DNA of 64,000 bases, taken from positions 62,001-126,000 of the forward strand of contig NZ_CP086063.1 in the NCBI RefSeq assembly GCF_020783315.1, read 5' to 3'. Positions within the stretch are counted from its first letter, which is position 1, and each line of letters starts with the position of its first letter. Positions 48,927 to 57,650 of this stretch are shown piece by piece. The position numbers and the translations under genes were made by a program. Source of the DNA: Ferruginibacter lapsinanis (GTDB taxonomy: Bacteria > Bacteroidota > Bacteroidia > Chitinophagales > Chitinophagaceae). The notes under the pieces were generated by a model. The model was not told the origin of the DNA, searched no databases, and saw only the letters and a program-made list of their open reading frames with translations.

Positions 48927-49568
48927 TTATTTTACACACCAGGATAAAACTGCGTCATTAAAAAATTTAAAAAAAACATCCAGCTTAATTTCGGATGATA
49001 CTTTCAAGAGGCAAGCTGCCTTATAATTTTCTTCTGATAACCTGGTGATATCCCCTATTTGTAAATGTTTTATAAAATCTACTTCTCCTACTCCTTGCCA
49101 TTTAAACAATGTTTCCTTTATGCTCCATGCAGCAGTTAAAGATTGATCATTTTCCTTCGAATGTTGATGATTGAATATCGCCGATAAATACTCCTGTTCG
49201 GTGTTACTTAAAAACTTATGCTTTACTTTTTCAGTCTTCTTTGTAACCAATTCTATATCTACCCCTACCCTGTTTTTGTTACTCACTATTGCTGCCGCAT
49301 AATCTCCGCAATGAGAAATTGAAAAATGATACGCTTCATCTTCTAAAAAAGGTTTTCTGGTATCCGCAATCCTAATCAGAGAATAAGGAAAATCGGGATA
49401 TAATTCTTTGAGTATCACTCTACCTGCCAGATGCTGTAATCTTTTATGAGGATGAGTTATTTCTCTTTGCACAGGCACCTCCCGTAAAAAGTATTCTTCA
49501 GCCTCAGCAATATGCCAAATGCCTATTTTTGTGGCTTCGTTGATATTTTGTTGATAAACCAAAGGCAT
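48927..49568 (-). CDS. 4'-phosphopantetheinyl transferase superfamily protein
   Basis: A 213-residue Sfp-like enzyme. It has the motifs HFSISHCGDYAAAIVS, VGVDIELV (metal-binding Asp and Glu) and WSIKETLFKWQG (the KE pair). These enzymes move the phosphopantetheine arm of CoA to a serine of acyl- or peptidyl-carrier proteins, with magnesium. No carrier-protein or synthase gene is in the window, so the target is unknown; it may serve the fatty-acid carrier. Divergent from dcd. Confidence 0.88.
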   Translation of the reverse strand: MPLVYQQNINEATKIGIWHIAEAEEYFLREVPVQREITHPHKRLQHLAGRVILKELYPDFPYSLIRIADTRKPFLEDEAYHFSISHCGDYAAAIVSNKNRVGVDIELVTKKTEKVKHKFLSNTEQEYLSAIFNHQHSKENDQSLTAAWSIKETLFKWQGVGEVDFIKHLQIGDITRLSEENYKAACLLKVSSEIKLDVFFKFFNDAVLSWCVK

Positions 49569-49650
49569 TTTTAATTCCGAATGACGATTTAAGATTTACG
49601 ATTATTTACTTTTACAAATAAACGAATAAACTGTTAAACCAATCATTACA

Positions 49651-50187
49651 ATGATATTAAGTGATACACGTATTTTAGAGGAAATTGAAAAAGGGACCAT
49701 TAAAATTGTACCCTACGACAGGGAATGTCTGGGAAGCAATAGTTATGATGTGCATTTGGGAAAACATTTAGCTACCTATACCAATAAAGAACTGGATGCA
49801 AAAGCGCATAATACAATAGAACATTTTGAAATCCCTGACGAAGGATTTGTACTAATGCCACAAGAGTTTTATTTGGGTGTAACTGAAGAGTATACAGAAA
49901 CACATGCTCACGTACCTTTTTTAGAAGGCAAATCTTCTACGGGTCGATTAGGTATTGATATACATGCTACCGCCGGCAAAGGTGATGTTGGTTTTTGTGG
50001 TAATTGGACACTGGAGATCTCTGTAAAAAAACCGGTGAGAGTGTATAAAGGAATGCCGATCGGGCAGCTAATCTATTTCCCTGCTGATGGTGAGATAGAA
50101 GTAAAATACAATCAGAAGAAGAATGCTAAATACAGCGGGCAGCATAACAAGCCCGTTGAGAGCATGATGTGGAAGAATAAGTTTTAA
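49651..50187 (+). CDS. dcd: dCTP deaminase
   Basis: A 178-residue enzyme with the family's MILSDTRILEEIEKG start, YDVHLGKHL, the substrate loop FLEGKSSTGRLGIDIHATAG and GNWTLEISVKKPVRVYKGMPIGQL. It deaminates dCTP to dUTP, a source of dUMP for thymidylate synthesis, in the cytoplasm as a trimer. Length and motifs are standard. Single gene divergent from the phosphopantetheinyl transferase and convergent with DUF3810. Confidence 0.93.
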   Translation: MILSDTRILEEIEKGTIKIVPYDRECLGSNSYDVHLGKHLATYTNKELDAKAHNTIEHFEIPDEGFVLMPQEFYLGVTEEYTETHAHVPFLEGKSSTGRLGIDIHATAGKGDVGFCGNWTLEISVKKPVRVYKGMPIGQLIYFPADGEIEVKYNQKKNAKYSGQHNKPVESMMWKNKF

Positions 50188-50195
50188 AGGCTTGA

Positions 50196-50266
50196 AAGGT
50201 TTAAAACGTTTAAGATCTAAAGCGTAACACTTACCATCTATAGACTTTCCGAACGTTTTAAACCTT
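50196..50266. repeat. 15-bp perfect inverted repeat with 41-nt spacer
   Basis: AAGGTTTAAAACGTT (50196-50210) is matched by its reverse complement at 50252-50266. It lies between the convergent dcd and DUF3810 genes and its right arm overlaps the last codons of the latter. It may act as a two-way terminator; there is no standard T-run. Confidence 0.6.
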
Positions 50267-51337
50267 CCCATATTTTTTGTAATACGCAATCAACAATCCC
50301 GTTACCTCATCATAACTAAGCATCCCCGAGGGCTGATTGTTACTTTCTAAAAACTTTCCATACATCCATCTGATCCCCGGTTCAATCGGGTTCTTATGAT
50401 CGATAAGAAATGTTTTCCATTCCTTTATATCAGTTTTTACTTCCGGCAACAACTGATGAAAAAAATTCTTTGCTGCAGATGAATCGACATGTGCCAAACT
50501 TCTGTTAGCATACATAAACAGATCTAGATAAGTTGAATAATTAAACACTGTATCTTTCGATGCAGAAGCAGCCAGGTATCCAACGAAGTTGGCTTCGTCC
50601 TCCTTGGCATACCCAAGTTGGTGTGCTATTTCATGACAGGTTGTATATGGTTGCAAAAAAACCGGCACTCCTCTGTTGATCTGAGCTTCTCCGGTAAATG
50701 GATTATAATATCCGGTAAACCCAAGATAATCCCCCACCCAGCCCCACATGGATGGTTTGACAGATATTGCAGTGTAGTGTAGAAACAAATACTTCCTTTC
50801 TACTTCAGTATAAGCATTTACAGCTCCATCAAATATTTCTCTCTTTGTTTTTTGAGCAATGTTCTTTTTCAGTATTGCTTTTTTACTTTCATTCACTTTT
50901 TGCAACAGCAACGAATCCATCTCCTGCAATTCTTTAATTGTATATTTCTGAACGGATAATCCAAGTTGATAGGCAATTCCTTTTCTATCATAATTAATTC
51001 CCCAGATCAAGTTGAATAGTATGTACAAAAACAGTAAAACAGTACTCCATTTTACAATACCACTTTTAAAACTTTGAAAAGTAATACTGCGTTTGCAGAG
51101 CAATTTTATCCCGTAAACAATCTTATAAAAAAGCCAGATAACAATAATCCCATATATCAGATCTCCAATACTGAATGGTAGCCAACCAAAGCCCATTCTC
51201 AAAAATCGGCTGATTACAGGGTAAAATCCGGCAGCGTAGTATTTCTCCGCCCAAAAAGGATTAGCAGAAAAAAAACGAATGGATATAGCTACCATCAACA
51301 GAAAGAGTACAGAAAACCATTGTTTTTTTGAGATCAT
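50258..51337 (-). CDS. DUF3810 family membrane metallopeptidase-like protein
   Basis: A 359-residue protein with three or so N-terminal membrane helices (~5-25, 50-75 and 90-115) and a soluble domain with the zinc-protease motif TTCHEIAHQLGYAKEDEANFVGYLA, read here in two halves: HEIAH and, 12 residues on, an EANF Glu that could be the third ligand. RGVPVFLQPYTTCHE precedes it. This is the DUF3810 layout. Peptidase activity is inferred from HEXXH and has not been shown for the family to my knowledge. Its substrate is unknown. Divergent from the yceD-like gene. Confidence 0.85.
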   Translation of the reverse strand: MISKKQWFSVLFLLMVAISIRFFSANPFWAEKYYAAGFYPVISRFLRMGFGWLPFSIGDLIYGIIVIWLFYKIVYGIKLLCKRSITFQSFKSGIVKWSTVLLFLYILFNLIWGINYDRKGIAYQLGLSVQKYTIKELQEMDSLLLQKVNESKKAILKKNIAQKTKREIFDGAVNAYTEVERKYLFLHYTAISVKPSMWGWVGDYLGFTGYYNPFTGEAQINRGVPVFLQPYTTCHEIAHQLGYAKEDEANFVGYLAASASKDTVFNYSTYLDLFMYANRSLAHVDSSAAKNFFHQLLPEVKTDIKEWKTFLIDHKNPIEPGIRWMYGKFLESNNQPSGMLSYDEVTGLLIAYYKKYGKV

Positions 51338-51453
51338 ACACCTTAAAAATAGTCAAAATCACGATTCTGGCCGATTTTGCATAAAAAACTTCTCATTTCC
51401 ACTCTAAACCTCAAACTTTTTTTGTACCTTTGCCGTCCTTTAAACCAGCGGTA

Positions 51454-52011
51454 ATGGGAAAAAGAAAGGCATTCGAGATAGCATTTGTAGGTTTAAAGCC
51501 TGGTATTCACGAGTTTACATACGAAGTGAATGACGATTTCTTTGCGGAAATCGAGAACAGGGAATTTGAGAATTGCATCGCAGTTGTCAAAGTTCAGTTA
51601 GATAAGAAGAGCAATTTTTTAATGCTCAAGTTTGAAATTGGAGGAAAAGCAGATGTTGTTTGTGACAGATGCGGAAACACCCTCAATAAAGATCTTTGGG
51701 ACGAATTTAATATACTGGTAAAGATGGTTGATAATCCGGAAGAGATGAATCAACTGGAAGAAGACCCGGATGTATTTTACATTTCAAAAACAGAAAGTCA
51801 TTTGCATTTGAACGACTGGATTTTTGAATTTGTAAGTTTAAGTGTACCCAACCAGAAAATGTGCACCGAAGAAGAGTTTGGAGGAGATAAATGCAATAAA
51901 GAGGTGTTGGAAAAATTGAAGGCTATGGAGGTGAAAGAAGTAGAGAATAATGCCAACGCCATCTGGAAGGGATTAGAAAATTTCAAGAACAAAGAAGAAG
52001 ACAATAATTAA
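51454..52011 (+). CDS. YceD/DUF177 family protein
   Basis: The ATG at 51454 (MGKRKAFEIAFVGLKPG) is preferred over an in-frame TTG at 51430 that sits inside a TAnnTTTG promoter element (TACCTTTG, 51425-51432). The 185-residue protein has the DUF177 core LKFEIGGKADVVCDRCGNTL with paired cysteines, and KMCTEEEFGGDKCNKEVLEKL near the end with two more. YceD-family proteins are commonly encoded before rpmF and are linked to 23S rRNA or ribosome assembly. Here rpmF starts 23 bp later and plsX follows, the standard cluster. Confidence 0.88.
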   Translation: MGKRKAFEIAFVGLKPGIHEFTYEVNDDFFAEIENREFENCIAVVKVQLDKKSNFLMLKFEIGGKADVVCDRCGNTLNKDLWDEFNILVKMVDNPEEMNQLEEDPDVFYISKTESHLHLNDWIFEFVSLSVPNQKMCTEEEFGGDKCNKEVLEKLKAMEVKEVENNANAIWKGLENFKNKEEDNN

Positions 52012-52034
52012 TATAAAATTAAAAATAACAGGTT

Positions 52035-52229
52035 ATGCCAAATCCGAAACGACGTCATTCGCAACAACGCAGCGCAAAGAGAAGGACGCATTATAAAGCA
52101 ACTGAAACTACTTTAACTGTAGATAAGACAACCGGCGAAACGCATGTACGTCACCGTGCTCACGTTAGCGAAGGCAAGCTATACTACAAAGGACAAGTTG
52201 TAGCTGAAAAAGCTCCACTTAAAGCCTAA
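52035..52229 (+). CDS. rpmF: 50S ribosomal protein L32
   Basis: A 64-residue basic protein with MPNPKRRHSQQRSAKRRTHY, typical of L32, and HVSEGKLYYKGQVV in place of the zinc-binding cysteines found in some versions, so this is the cysteine-free form. Part of the yceD-rpmF-plsX cluster and followed by a strong hairpin. Confidence 0.95.
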   Translation: MPNPKRRHSQQRSAKRRTHYKATETTLTVDKTTGETHVRHRAHVSEGKLYYKGQVVAEKAPLKA

Positions 52230-52256
52230 TAAATAAATTAGTAATTGTACATTACG

Positions 52257-52305
52257 AATTCCAAACTTCGAGATAGTCTACTATCTTGGAGTTTGGAATT
52301 TTTAA
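52257..52305 (+). terminator. Long hairpin terminator between rpmF and plsX
   Basis: A stem of about 20 bp (arms near 52258-52277 and 52282-52300, with a few G-T pairs) and a 4-nt loop, followed by a T-run. It would limit, but need not block, transcription into plsX. Confidence 0.85.
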
Positions 52306-52365
52306 TATGCCGACATTTTGATTGATAATCTGTATTTTGCAATCTCTAATCTGTAATTTTACAAA

Positions 52366-53313
52366 ATGAATATAGGCATTGACATGATGGGTGGCGACTT
52401 TGCTCCTCTTGAGGCTGTAAAAGGCATTGCATTGTTTTTAGCAGACAGCAATCCAGCTATTCAGCTTACCTTGATCGGCGATGAAAGTAAAGTGAAGGAC
52501 CTGCTTCAATCACACCATATTACATCCGATAATATTACCGTTATTCATGCAGACCAGGTCATTGAAATGCATGAACATCCTACCAAAGCATTAAAAGAAA
52601 AACAACAATCATCTATTGCAATAGGCTTTCATTTGCTGGCATCTGATAAGATCGACGCCTTCATCAGTGCAGGTAATACCGGCGCCATGATGGTGGGTGC
52701 ATTATTCAGTATTAAAGCAATTGAAGGAGTGCTACGTCCAACGATCGGAGCATATATGCCGAGAGAAAATGGCAAGCTGGGCTTATTATTAGATGCAGGA
52801 ATCAATGCTGATTGCAAACCCGAGAATCTCGTTCAATTTGCAATTTTAGGCTCTCTGTTTGCTGAACATATTTTAGGAATCGATACACCAAAAGTAGGGC
52901 TAGTGAATATAGGCGAGGAAGAAGGCAAAGGAAATATATTAGCTCAGGCTACTTTCCCACTGTTAAAAGAAAATACTCAGATCAATTTTGTTGGAAATAT
53001 AGAAGGAAGAGATATCCTGTTAGACAAAGCTGATATAATGGTTTGCGAGGGATTCACAGGTAATGTATTATTGAAAATGGCAGAAAGTGTTTATGATATC
53101 ATACAACGCAGAGGTATACACGACGAACATTTTGAGCGCTTTAATTTTGAAATGTATGGAGGTGTTCCGGTATTAGGCGTAAACAAACCTGTGATCATCG
53201 GCCATGGTGTTTCTCATGCAATAGCGTTCAAAAACATGATCATAACGGCACAGCGTATGCTCGAAAAAGAATTGATGCAAAAGATGAAGGCTGTATTTAA
53301 TACAACAACTTAA
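52366..53313 (+). CDS. plsX: Phosphate acyltransferase PlsX
   Basis: A 315-residue protein starting MNIGIDMMGGDFAPLEAVKG, with SAGNTGAMMVGALF, VNIGEEEGKGN, FVGNIEGRDILLDKADIMVCEGFTGN, read here as separate motifs, and VNKPVIIGHGVS. PlsX makes acyl-phosphate from acyl-ACP for PlsY, the first step of membrane phospholipid synthesis. Length and motifs are standard. It is the third gene of the yceD-rpmF-plsX cluster. Confidence 0.95.
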   Translation: MNIGIDMMGGDFAPLEAVKGIALFLADSNPAIQLTLIGDESKVKDLLQSHHITSDNITVIHADQVIEMHEHPTKALKEKQQSSIAIGFHLLASDKIDAFISAGNTGAMMVGALFSIKAIEGVLRPTIGAYMPRENGKLGLLLDAGINADCKPENLVQFAILGSLFAEHILGIDTPKVGLVNIGEEEGKGNILAQATFPLLKENTQINFVGNIEGRDILLDKADIMVCEGFTGNVLLKMAESVYDIIQRRGIHDEHFERFNFEMYGGVPVLGVNKPVIIGHGVSHAIAFKNMIITAQRMLEKELMQKMKAVFNTTT

Positions 53314-53333
53314 TTATCTACATACAAAATAAT

Positions 53334-53370
53334 AAAAACTCCGAAGTAATCAACACTTCGGAGTTTTTAT
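53334..53370. terminator. Terminator after plsX
   Basis: A perfect 14-bp stem (53334-53347 with 53355-53368) with a 7-nt loop and A/T flanks. Symmetric, so possibly active in both directions. Confidence 0.9.
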
Positions 53371-53385
53371 TTTCGTATAGTCCCA

Positions 53386-53421
53386 TTAAAAAAGCTGTTC
53401 CAAAAGGAACAGCTTTTTTAA
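53386..53421 (-). terminator. Terminator of the outer-membrane protein gene
   Basis: A perfect 16-bp stem (53386-53401 with 53406-53421) with loop AAAA, 17 nt past the stop codon of the minus-strand gene. Confidence 0.9.
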
Positions 53422-53438
53422 TATTGTATCTAATTAAA

Positions 53439-53957
53439 TTAGAAGTTGTAAGCAACTCTTAAAGCAACTTGAGAAATATTTCCACCAGTTACGCTAGCAG
53501 ATTGATATTTCAACATTGCATCAATGTTGTCAGTGATGTAATAACCTACGCCTGGAGCATAAGTAAATCCTGAAGTTGAAGAACCACCACCTTTAGCAGT
53601 AAAGATTGTAACACCAGCTTGAACACTAGCGTAAACTTTTCTGTCAGAGAAGTAGTAACGACCACCAGCTAAAACTGGAATAGAAGTTGTAGAACCACCA
53701 CCGAAAGCGCTTTTAATAGACCAGCTACTAACACCAGCACTTAAAGTGATACCAACTTCTGGAGTTGCAGCGTATTCACCTTGAGCATCACCACCGATAG
53801 CTAAACTGTAAACGTCGCCAGCATCAGCAATTGGAAGACCAGCATCAACACCTACGCTGAATCTTAAAGATTGCATTGATTTTTTTTCTTTGCTTTGTGC
53901 ATTAGCAGAAAACGCAGCTAAAGCTACGATCGCTAAACTTAAAATTACTTTTTTCAT
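53439..53957 (-). CDS. Small outer-membrane beta-barrel protein
   Basis: A 172-residue protein with signal peptide MKKVILSLAIVALAAFSANAQ and an eight-strand-like barrel: RFSVGVDAGLPI, GITLSAGVSSWSIKS, IPVLAGGRYYF, VYASVQAGVTIF, FTYAPGVGYYI, NIDAMLKYQS and the end QVALRVAYNF with a terminal Phe. Similar in layout to OmpW/PorT-like barrels. The function is not known. It has a near-perfect strong promoter and a strong terminator, so it is probably highly expressed. Confidence 0.88.
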   Translation of the reverse strand: MKKVILSLAIVALAAFSANAQSKEKKSMQSLRFSVGVDAGLPIADAGDVYSLAIGGDAQGEYAATPEVGITLSAGVSSWSIKSAFGGGSTTSIPVLAGGRYYFSDRKVYASVQAGVTIFTAKGGGSSTSGFTYAPGVGYYITDNIDAMLKYQSASVTGGNISQVALRVAYNF

Positions 53958-53990
53958 GTTACTTGATTTTTTGATTTTTTAATTTGAGTG

Positions 53991-54021
53991 CAAAATTACC
54001 ATTATAAATTTTAAAGACAAA
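53991..54021 (-). promoter_or_regulatory. Bacteroidota-type promoter of the outer-membrane protein
   Basis: On the minus strand TTTG (54018-54021), a 19-nt spacer and TAATTTTG (53991-53998) match the -33/-7 consensus. The start codon is 33 nt further on. Confidence 0.8.
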
Positions 54022-54301
54022 TTTTTTTGTTATCTTTTTAATTCATACCGATAGGCAAAGATTAATAAAATTTATAAGACAGTTATACCCATTAACGGGT
54101 ATTTAACCGATTTGAGCGGGTTTTCAACAAAAAAACGGCATTTGTTGAAAACTTTTGATCCTTTTTTACATACTGATCACTGCTTACGCCTACCCATGAA
54201 CGCTATCCCATACTACTATAATACTACTTGCATAAACAGTACACTACACCACAATTATTTTGGTTTGATCAATTTCGATAGTAATACAAACCGAAATTCA
54301 G
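54022..54301. other. Intergenic region between the outer-membrane protein and kdsA
   Basis: AT-rich with no convincing gene. The only short reading frame (54112-54312, plus) has no family features and runs into the kdsA start. Apart from the two promoters at its ends, nothing is recognised. Confidence 0.6.
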
Positions 54302-54309
54302 TAAATTTG
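54302..54309 (+). promoter_or_regulatory. Probable -7 element of kdsA, almost touching its start codon
   Basis: TAAATTTG matches TAnnTTTG, and the GTG start of kdsA begins at 54314, where transcription would be expected to start. No TTTG is seen at the usual -33 distance, so the call is tentative. Confidence 0.45.
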
Positions 54310-54313
54310 TAGC

Positions 54314-55135
54314 GTGGAAAAATATTTACAAGACATATTCAGTAAGCAAACATTTAGTAAAGACAATTTTTTTCTAATTGCCGGTCCCTGCGTTGTAGAA
54401 AGTGAAGAGATCGTTATGGAGATAGCAGAAAAGGTTTCCGGCATTTGTAAAAACTTCGGTATACCATATGTTTTTAAAGCTTCTTATAAAAAAGCCAATC
54501 GAACCAGTGCAAATTCTTTTACCGGCATTGGTGATGAAAATGCAATGGCATTAATAAAGAAAACAGGCGAGAAATTTTCTCTGCCAACTACCAGCGATAT
54601 ACATACTGCCGAAGAAGCGAAAATAGCCGCTCAATATGTAGATATCCTTCAGATACCTGCATTCTTGTGTCGCCAGACAGATCTGTTAATTGCAGCTGCC
54701 GAAACGGGCAAAATTGTAAATGTAAAAAAAGGGCAGTTTCTTAGTGGCCCCTCTATGAAATTTGCTGCAGAAAAAATAATTGCTGCAGGAAATAAAAAAA
54801 TACTACTAACAGAAAGAGGCAATACTTTTGGTTATCAGGACCTTGTAGTAGATTACAGAAATATCCCCTGGATGAAAGCACATGGTGTTCCTGTGGTAAT
54901 GGACTGCACCCACAGTTTACAACAACCCAATCAAACAAGTGGTGTTACCGGAGGTAATCCTCAACTAATAGAAACTATTGCTAAAGCAGCAATTGCTACC
55001 GGTGCAGATGGATTGTTCATCGAAACACATCCGAATCCTGCTGTAGCAAAAAGTGATGGAGCTAATATGCTGGCTTTACACTTACTGGAACCGCTGTTGG
55101 AAAAATTGTTACGCATCAGGAAGGCTGTAAATTAA
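54314..55135 (+). CDS. kdsA: 3-deoxy-8-phosphooctulonate synthase
   Basis: A 273-residue enzyme with IAGPCVVESEE, FKASYKKANRTSANSFTG, TTSDIHTAEEA, QIPAFLCRQTDLL, VNVKKGQFLSGP, TERGNTFGYQDLVVDYR and IETHPNPAVAKSDGAN, the standard KdsA motifs. It joins phosphoenolpyruvate and arabinose-5-phosphate to Kdo-8-phosphate for lipopolysaccharide inner core. It starts with GTG; no nearby in-frame ATG exists. The start lies 5 nt after a TAnnTTTG box, so the transcript may have almost no leader. An aattgtcc/ggacaatt stem-loop just overlaps the stop region (55135-55160) but lacks a T-run. Confidence 0.94.
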   Translation: MEKYLQDIFSKQTFSKDNFFLIAGPCVVESEEIVMEIAEKVSGICKNFGIPYVFKASYKKANRTSANSFTGIGDENAMALIKKTGEKFSLPTTSDIHTAEEAKIAAQYVDILQIPAFLCRQTDLLIAAAETGKIVNVKKGQFLSGPSMKFAAEKIIAAGNKKILLTERGNTFGYQDLVVDYRNIPWMKAHGVPVVMDCTHSLQQPNQTSGVTGGNPQLIETIAKAAIATGADGLFIETHPNPAVAKSDGANMLALHLLEPLLEKLLRIRKAVN

Positions 55136-55375
55136 ATTGTCCCGCCAAGGCAGGACAATTCATTACATCAAAACCATCAATCAAGAAATCAAAAAACACA
55201 TAAAGTCATCCACAGGTTGAACAAAAGCGGAAGTACAAATAATGTATCATGTACACAAAAAACACTAGTGCAAGTTACACCCGATTGAGGCCGGTATTAT
55301 AATCAATTCAGACTGTTTGATAATTGTAAAAGTCAAATTAATAAATCATGAATTTATTTTTACATATGCCAAATT

Positions 55376-56362
55376 CTACAGATCACTGGGTAAAATATTA
55401 AACTCTTTTTTAAATGCAATAGTAAAATTGCTCAAATTTTTAAAATTGAGCATGGTTCCCACCTCTTTGATTGAATATTCTCTAGTAGTTAATAAATGTC
55501 TGGCTTTCAACATTCTGTTTTTCTGATAATATTCATAAATACTTAATCCATAGATTTTTTTAAACAGCGTTTTGAGTTTTGTTTCACTCATTGCGGCTTT
55601 ACGGGCCAACTGCGGAATAGTTGGTGGGGTTACAGAAAAATCACTTACAAGCAAGGCTTCTGTATTCATTAAGCGTTGAATTTCATGGTTGGTCAAAGTA
55701 TTCCGGATAGTCTTCGAAGACATTTTTTGATAGAGTCTCATAAAAAAGCGTTCTATTAAGAGCATGATCCTGTTCTGAATCACTACTGCTTTCATAGGAT
55801 TATGCCTTTTCTCTTCTTCCATTATTTCGGTAAGTAACTGCCGGTACTCTGCATCAAAAGGTTCAAAATTAAAACTGGCTGTTTTTAAAGCAAGGTATTT
55901 TTGAATGACCTTATCTGTTGATTTAATTCCAAGATAAGTTGCTAACCATTCCTTAGTGATCATTATGTTGACGCCTCTTGCAATACTCCCTTTTTTTAAA
56001 ACAAATCCAAAATCAAAAAGCGAACTCGTAAGCAATACCGCAGAACGATTGTGTTCGTCTTCTGAAAAATGTTCTCTCCCGAATTTTACAGTGATAGAGT
56101 TAGCGATCTGCACTTCGTCAAATCTAAGTGCGTAAAATTCTTTATCGGACTTAGTTCTTGTAACGCAAAAATCCTGATTAAGTTTTACATCTATGATGAT
56201 CGCCTGCAATCCATTTGGCAGCACAACCAACTTATGATACCCCTCTCCATAAGCTGAAGGGAAATGTAACACACCATCCTTACCAAAGGTAGTTCCCATT
56301 GCTTTTGCATAGGCCTGCAAAAAAGAGGTATAATCGGTATGGTTATAATTGAAATAAAACAT
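55376..56362 (-). CDS. AraC family transcriptional regulator (downstream paralogue)
   Basis: A 328-residue protein. The C-terminal ~90 residues hold the AraC double helix-turn-helix: IPQLARKAAMSETKLKTLFK and IKEVGTMLNFKNLSNFTIAF with KKEFNILPSDL. The N-terminal ~230 residues are unlike sugar-binding AraC domains and have no clear ligand motif. It follows its paralogue by 11 bp on the same strand. Both start with a similar F-N-x-(D/N)-H-T-(D/N)-Y pattern and share the SDKxxYxLxFD segment, so they come from a duplication. Target genes unknown. Confidence 0.88.
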   Translation of the reverse strand: MFYFNYNHTDYTSFLQAYAKAMGTTFGKDGVLHFPSAYGEGYHKLVVLPNGLQAIIIDVKLNQDFCVTRTKSDKEFYALRFDEVQIANSITVKFGREHFSEDEHNRSAVLLTSSLFDFGFVLKKGSIARGVNIMITKEWLATYLGIKSTDKVIQKYLALKTASFNFEPFDAEYRQLLTEIMEEEKRHNPMKAVVIQNRIMLLIERFFMRLYQKMSSKTIRNTLTNHEIQRLMNTEALLVSDFSVTPPTIPQLARKAAMSETKLKTLFKKIYGLSIYEYYQKNRMLKARHLLTTREYSIKEVGTMLNFKNLSNFTIAFKKEFNILPSDL

Positions 56363-56373
56363 AACACCAGCTA

Positions 56374-57375
56374 TTAAACAGCATCCTTCGCCACAATATC
56401 TCCAGGCAATTCTTTATACTGTTTCTTAAACGCATTAATAAAATTAGACGGATTGGCATATCCTATCGCTTCGGCTGTTTCTTTCACATTATATTTGCCA
56501 GTTGCCAATAATTCTCTGGCTTTCTGCAGTCTGATTTTTTGATAATATGCGTAAATACTATCCCCATAAATATCTTTAAAATTCTTTTTTAATTTAGTAA
56601 CACTCATTGAGGCTAATTTGGAAAACTCATCTATGGTTGGGGGCTGTTCACTGAAATTACTAACCAGTAACTGCTGCACTTTTACTAAACGCCTTACTTC
56701 ATCTTCTGTAAGATTGAATTTCCCTTCCAGCAAATCCATCTTACTATACAATCTGGAAAAAAAACGTTCTACCAACAGTGAAACCCTGTTTTGAAGAAAT
56801 ATATTTTTCATCGGGTCATCCTTTTCAATTCGCCACAGATCATCTAATAATTTTTGGTACTCATCATCCAGCTTTTCTATATCAAAACTTTCTGTTTTGA
56901 GTGATAAATATTTTTGCAAAACATCCGCATCGCTATCCAAATGAAGATATTTCTTTAACCATTTTTTATTAAATAGAATCTTTACAGATCTTATTCGTGT
57001 ATTCGCAGGGATCTCTTCTTTGTTAAGAAAAATGTTACTCGTAAGTCTTGCTACTGAATGATGAGTATTTGTTTTTTGCAGTTGTTCTTCTCCTACTGTA
57101 AACTTTGTAGCATCAGTAATAGCAATATTATCGAAATGCAAGATATAATACCTGTTATCTGATTTTTCCCTGATTGTAATTAATCTTTCGTAAAAAACAG
57201 CATCTATCAGTAATACTTCCAGTTCATCAAATAAACTAAACACTTTTATCATACCGCTTCCTACCGGATCTGAAATAATCAAGAGATCTTCCTGCTGAAC
57301 AGTAAGTCCAAGTACTGATGCCAGATCACTGATCAGCTTTTTATAATTAGTATGATCAATATTAAATACAACCAT
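56374..57375 (-). CDS. AraC family transcriptional regulator (upstream paralogue)
   Basis: A 333-residue protein with a C-terminal AraC domain: IDEFSKLASMSVTKLKKNFK as the first and VKETAEAIGYANPSNFINAF as the second helix-turn-helix, then KKQYKELPGDI. The N-terminal part (VFNIDHTNYKKLI, SDNRYYILHFDNIAI, NIFLQNRVSLLVERFFSRLY) is shared with the neighbouring paralogue, including the conserved QNRxxLLxERFFxRLY helix before the DNA-binding region. It lies 53 bp after the PspC gene and is probably co-transcribed with it. Confidence 0.88.
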   Translation of the reverse strand: MVVFNIDHTNYKKLISDLASVLGLTVQQEDLLIISDPVGSGMIKVFSLFDELEVLLIDAVFYERLITIREKSDNRYYILHFDNIAITDATKFTVGEEQLQKTNTHHSVARLTSNIFLNKEEIPANTRIRSVKILFNKKWLKKYLHLDSDADVLQKYLSLKTESFDIEKLDDEYQKLLDDLWRIEKDDPMKNIFLQNRVSLLVERFFSRLYSKMDLLEGKFNLTEDEVRRLVKVQQLLVSNFSEQPPTIDEFSKLASMSVTKLKKNFKDIYGDSIYAYYQKIRLQKARELLATGKYNVKETAEAIGYANPSNFINAFKKQYKELPGDIVAKDAV

Positions 57376-57428
57376 AACAAAGGTTGAGAAGTGAAGAAAA
57401 AATCAGCGGGCACTAATAAAGTGGAGTA

Positions 57429-57650
57429 TCACAGATATCGCAATGGATTTCGCCGTGCATTTAATATATATCTTTTAATATTCATCCAAAACGCTATGAA
57501 CAAATATATAATTACGGGAGACCCCATTGTAAGAAAGGATATATATATAAAATTTTTACGTATAGTAGACGTAGCTACACCCATCCGCTCTCCTATGGCC
57601 GAACAAACACCAAACACATGCCATTCAATAAAGTGCTTAAACTTATTCAT
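57429..57650 (-). CDS. PspC domain small membrane protein
   Basis: A 73-residue protein with the PspC-type pattern: FGVCSAIGERMGVATSTIRKNF, read here as motif VCSAIGERMGV, then a membrane helix (ISFLTMGSPVIIYLFIAFW) and a basic end (NIKRYILNARRN). PspC-domain proteins sit in the inner membrane and are linked to envelope stress or to DNA-binding partners. The opposite strand also has an open frame (57391-57672), which shows no family features and is taken as a shadow. Confidence 0.8.
   Translation of the reverse strand: MNKFKHFIEWHVFGVCSAIGERMGVATSTIRKNFIYISFLTMGSPVIIYLFIAFWMNIKRYILNARRNPLRYL

Noticed and set aside
54112..54312. 66-codon frame before kdsA
   Set aside because: No recognisable features, runs through the kdsA promoter element and ends at the kdsA start.
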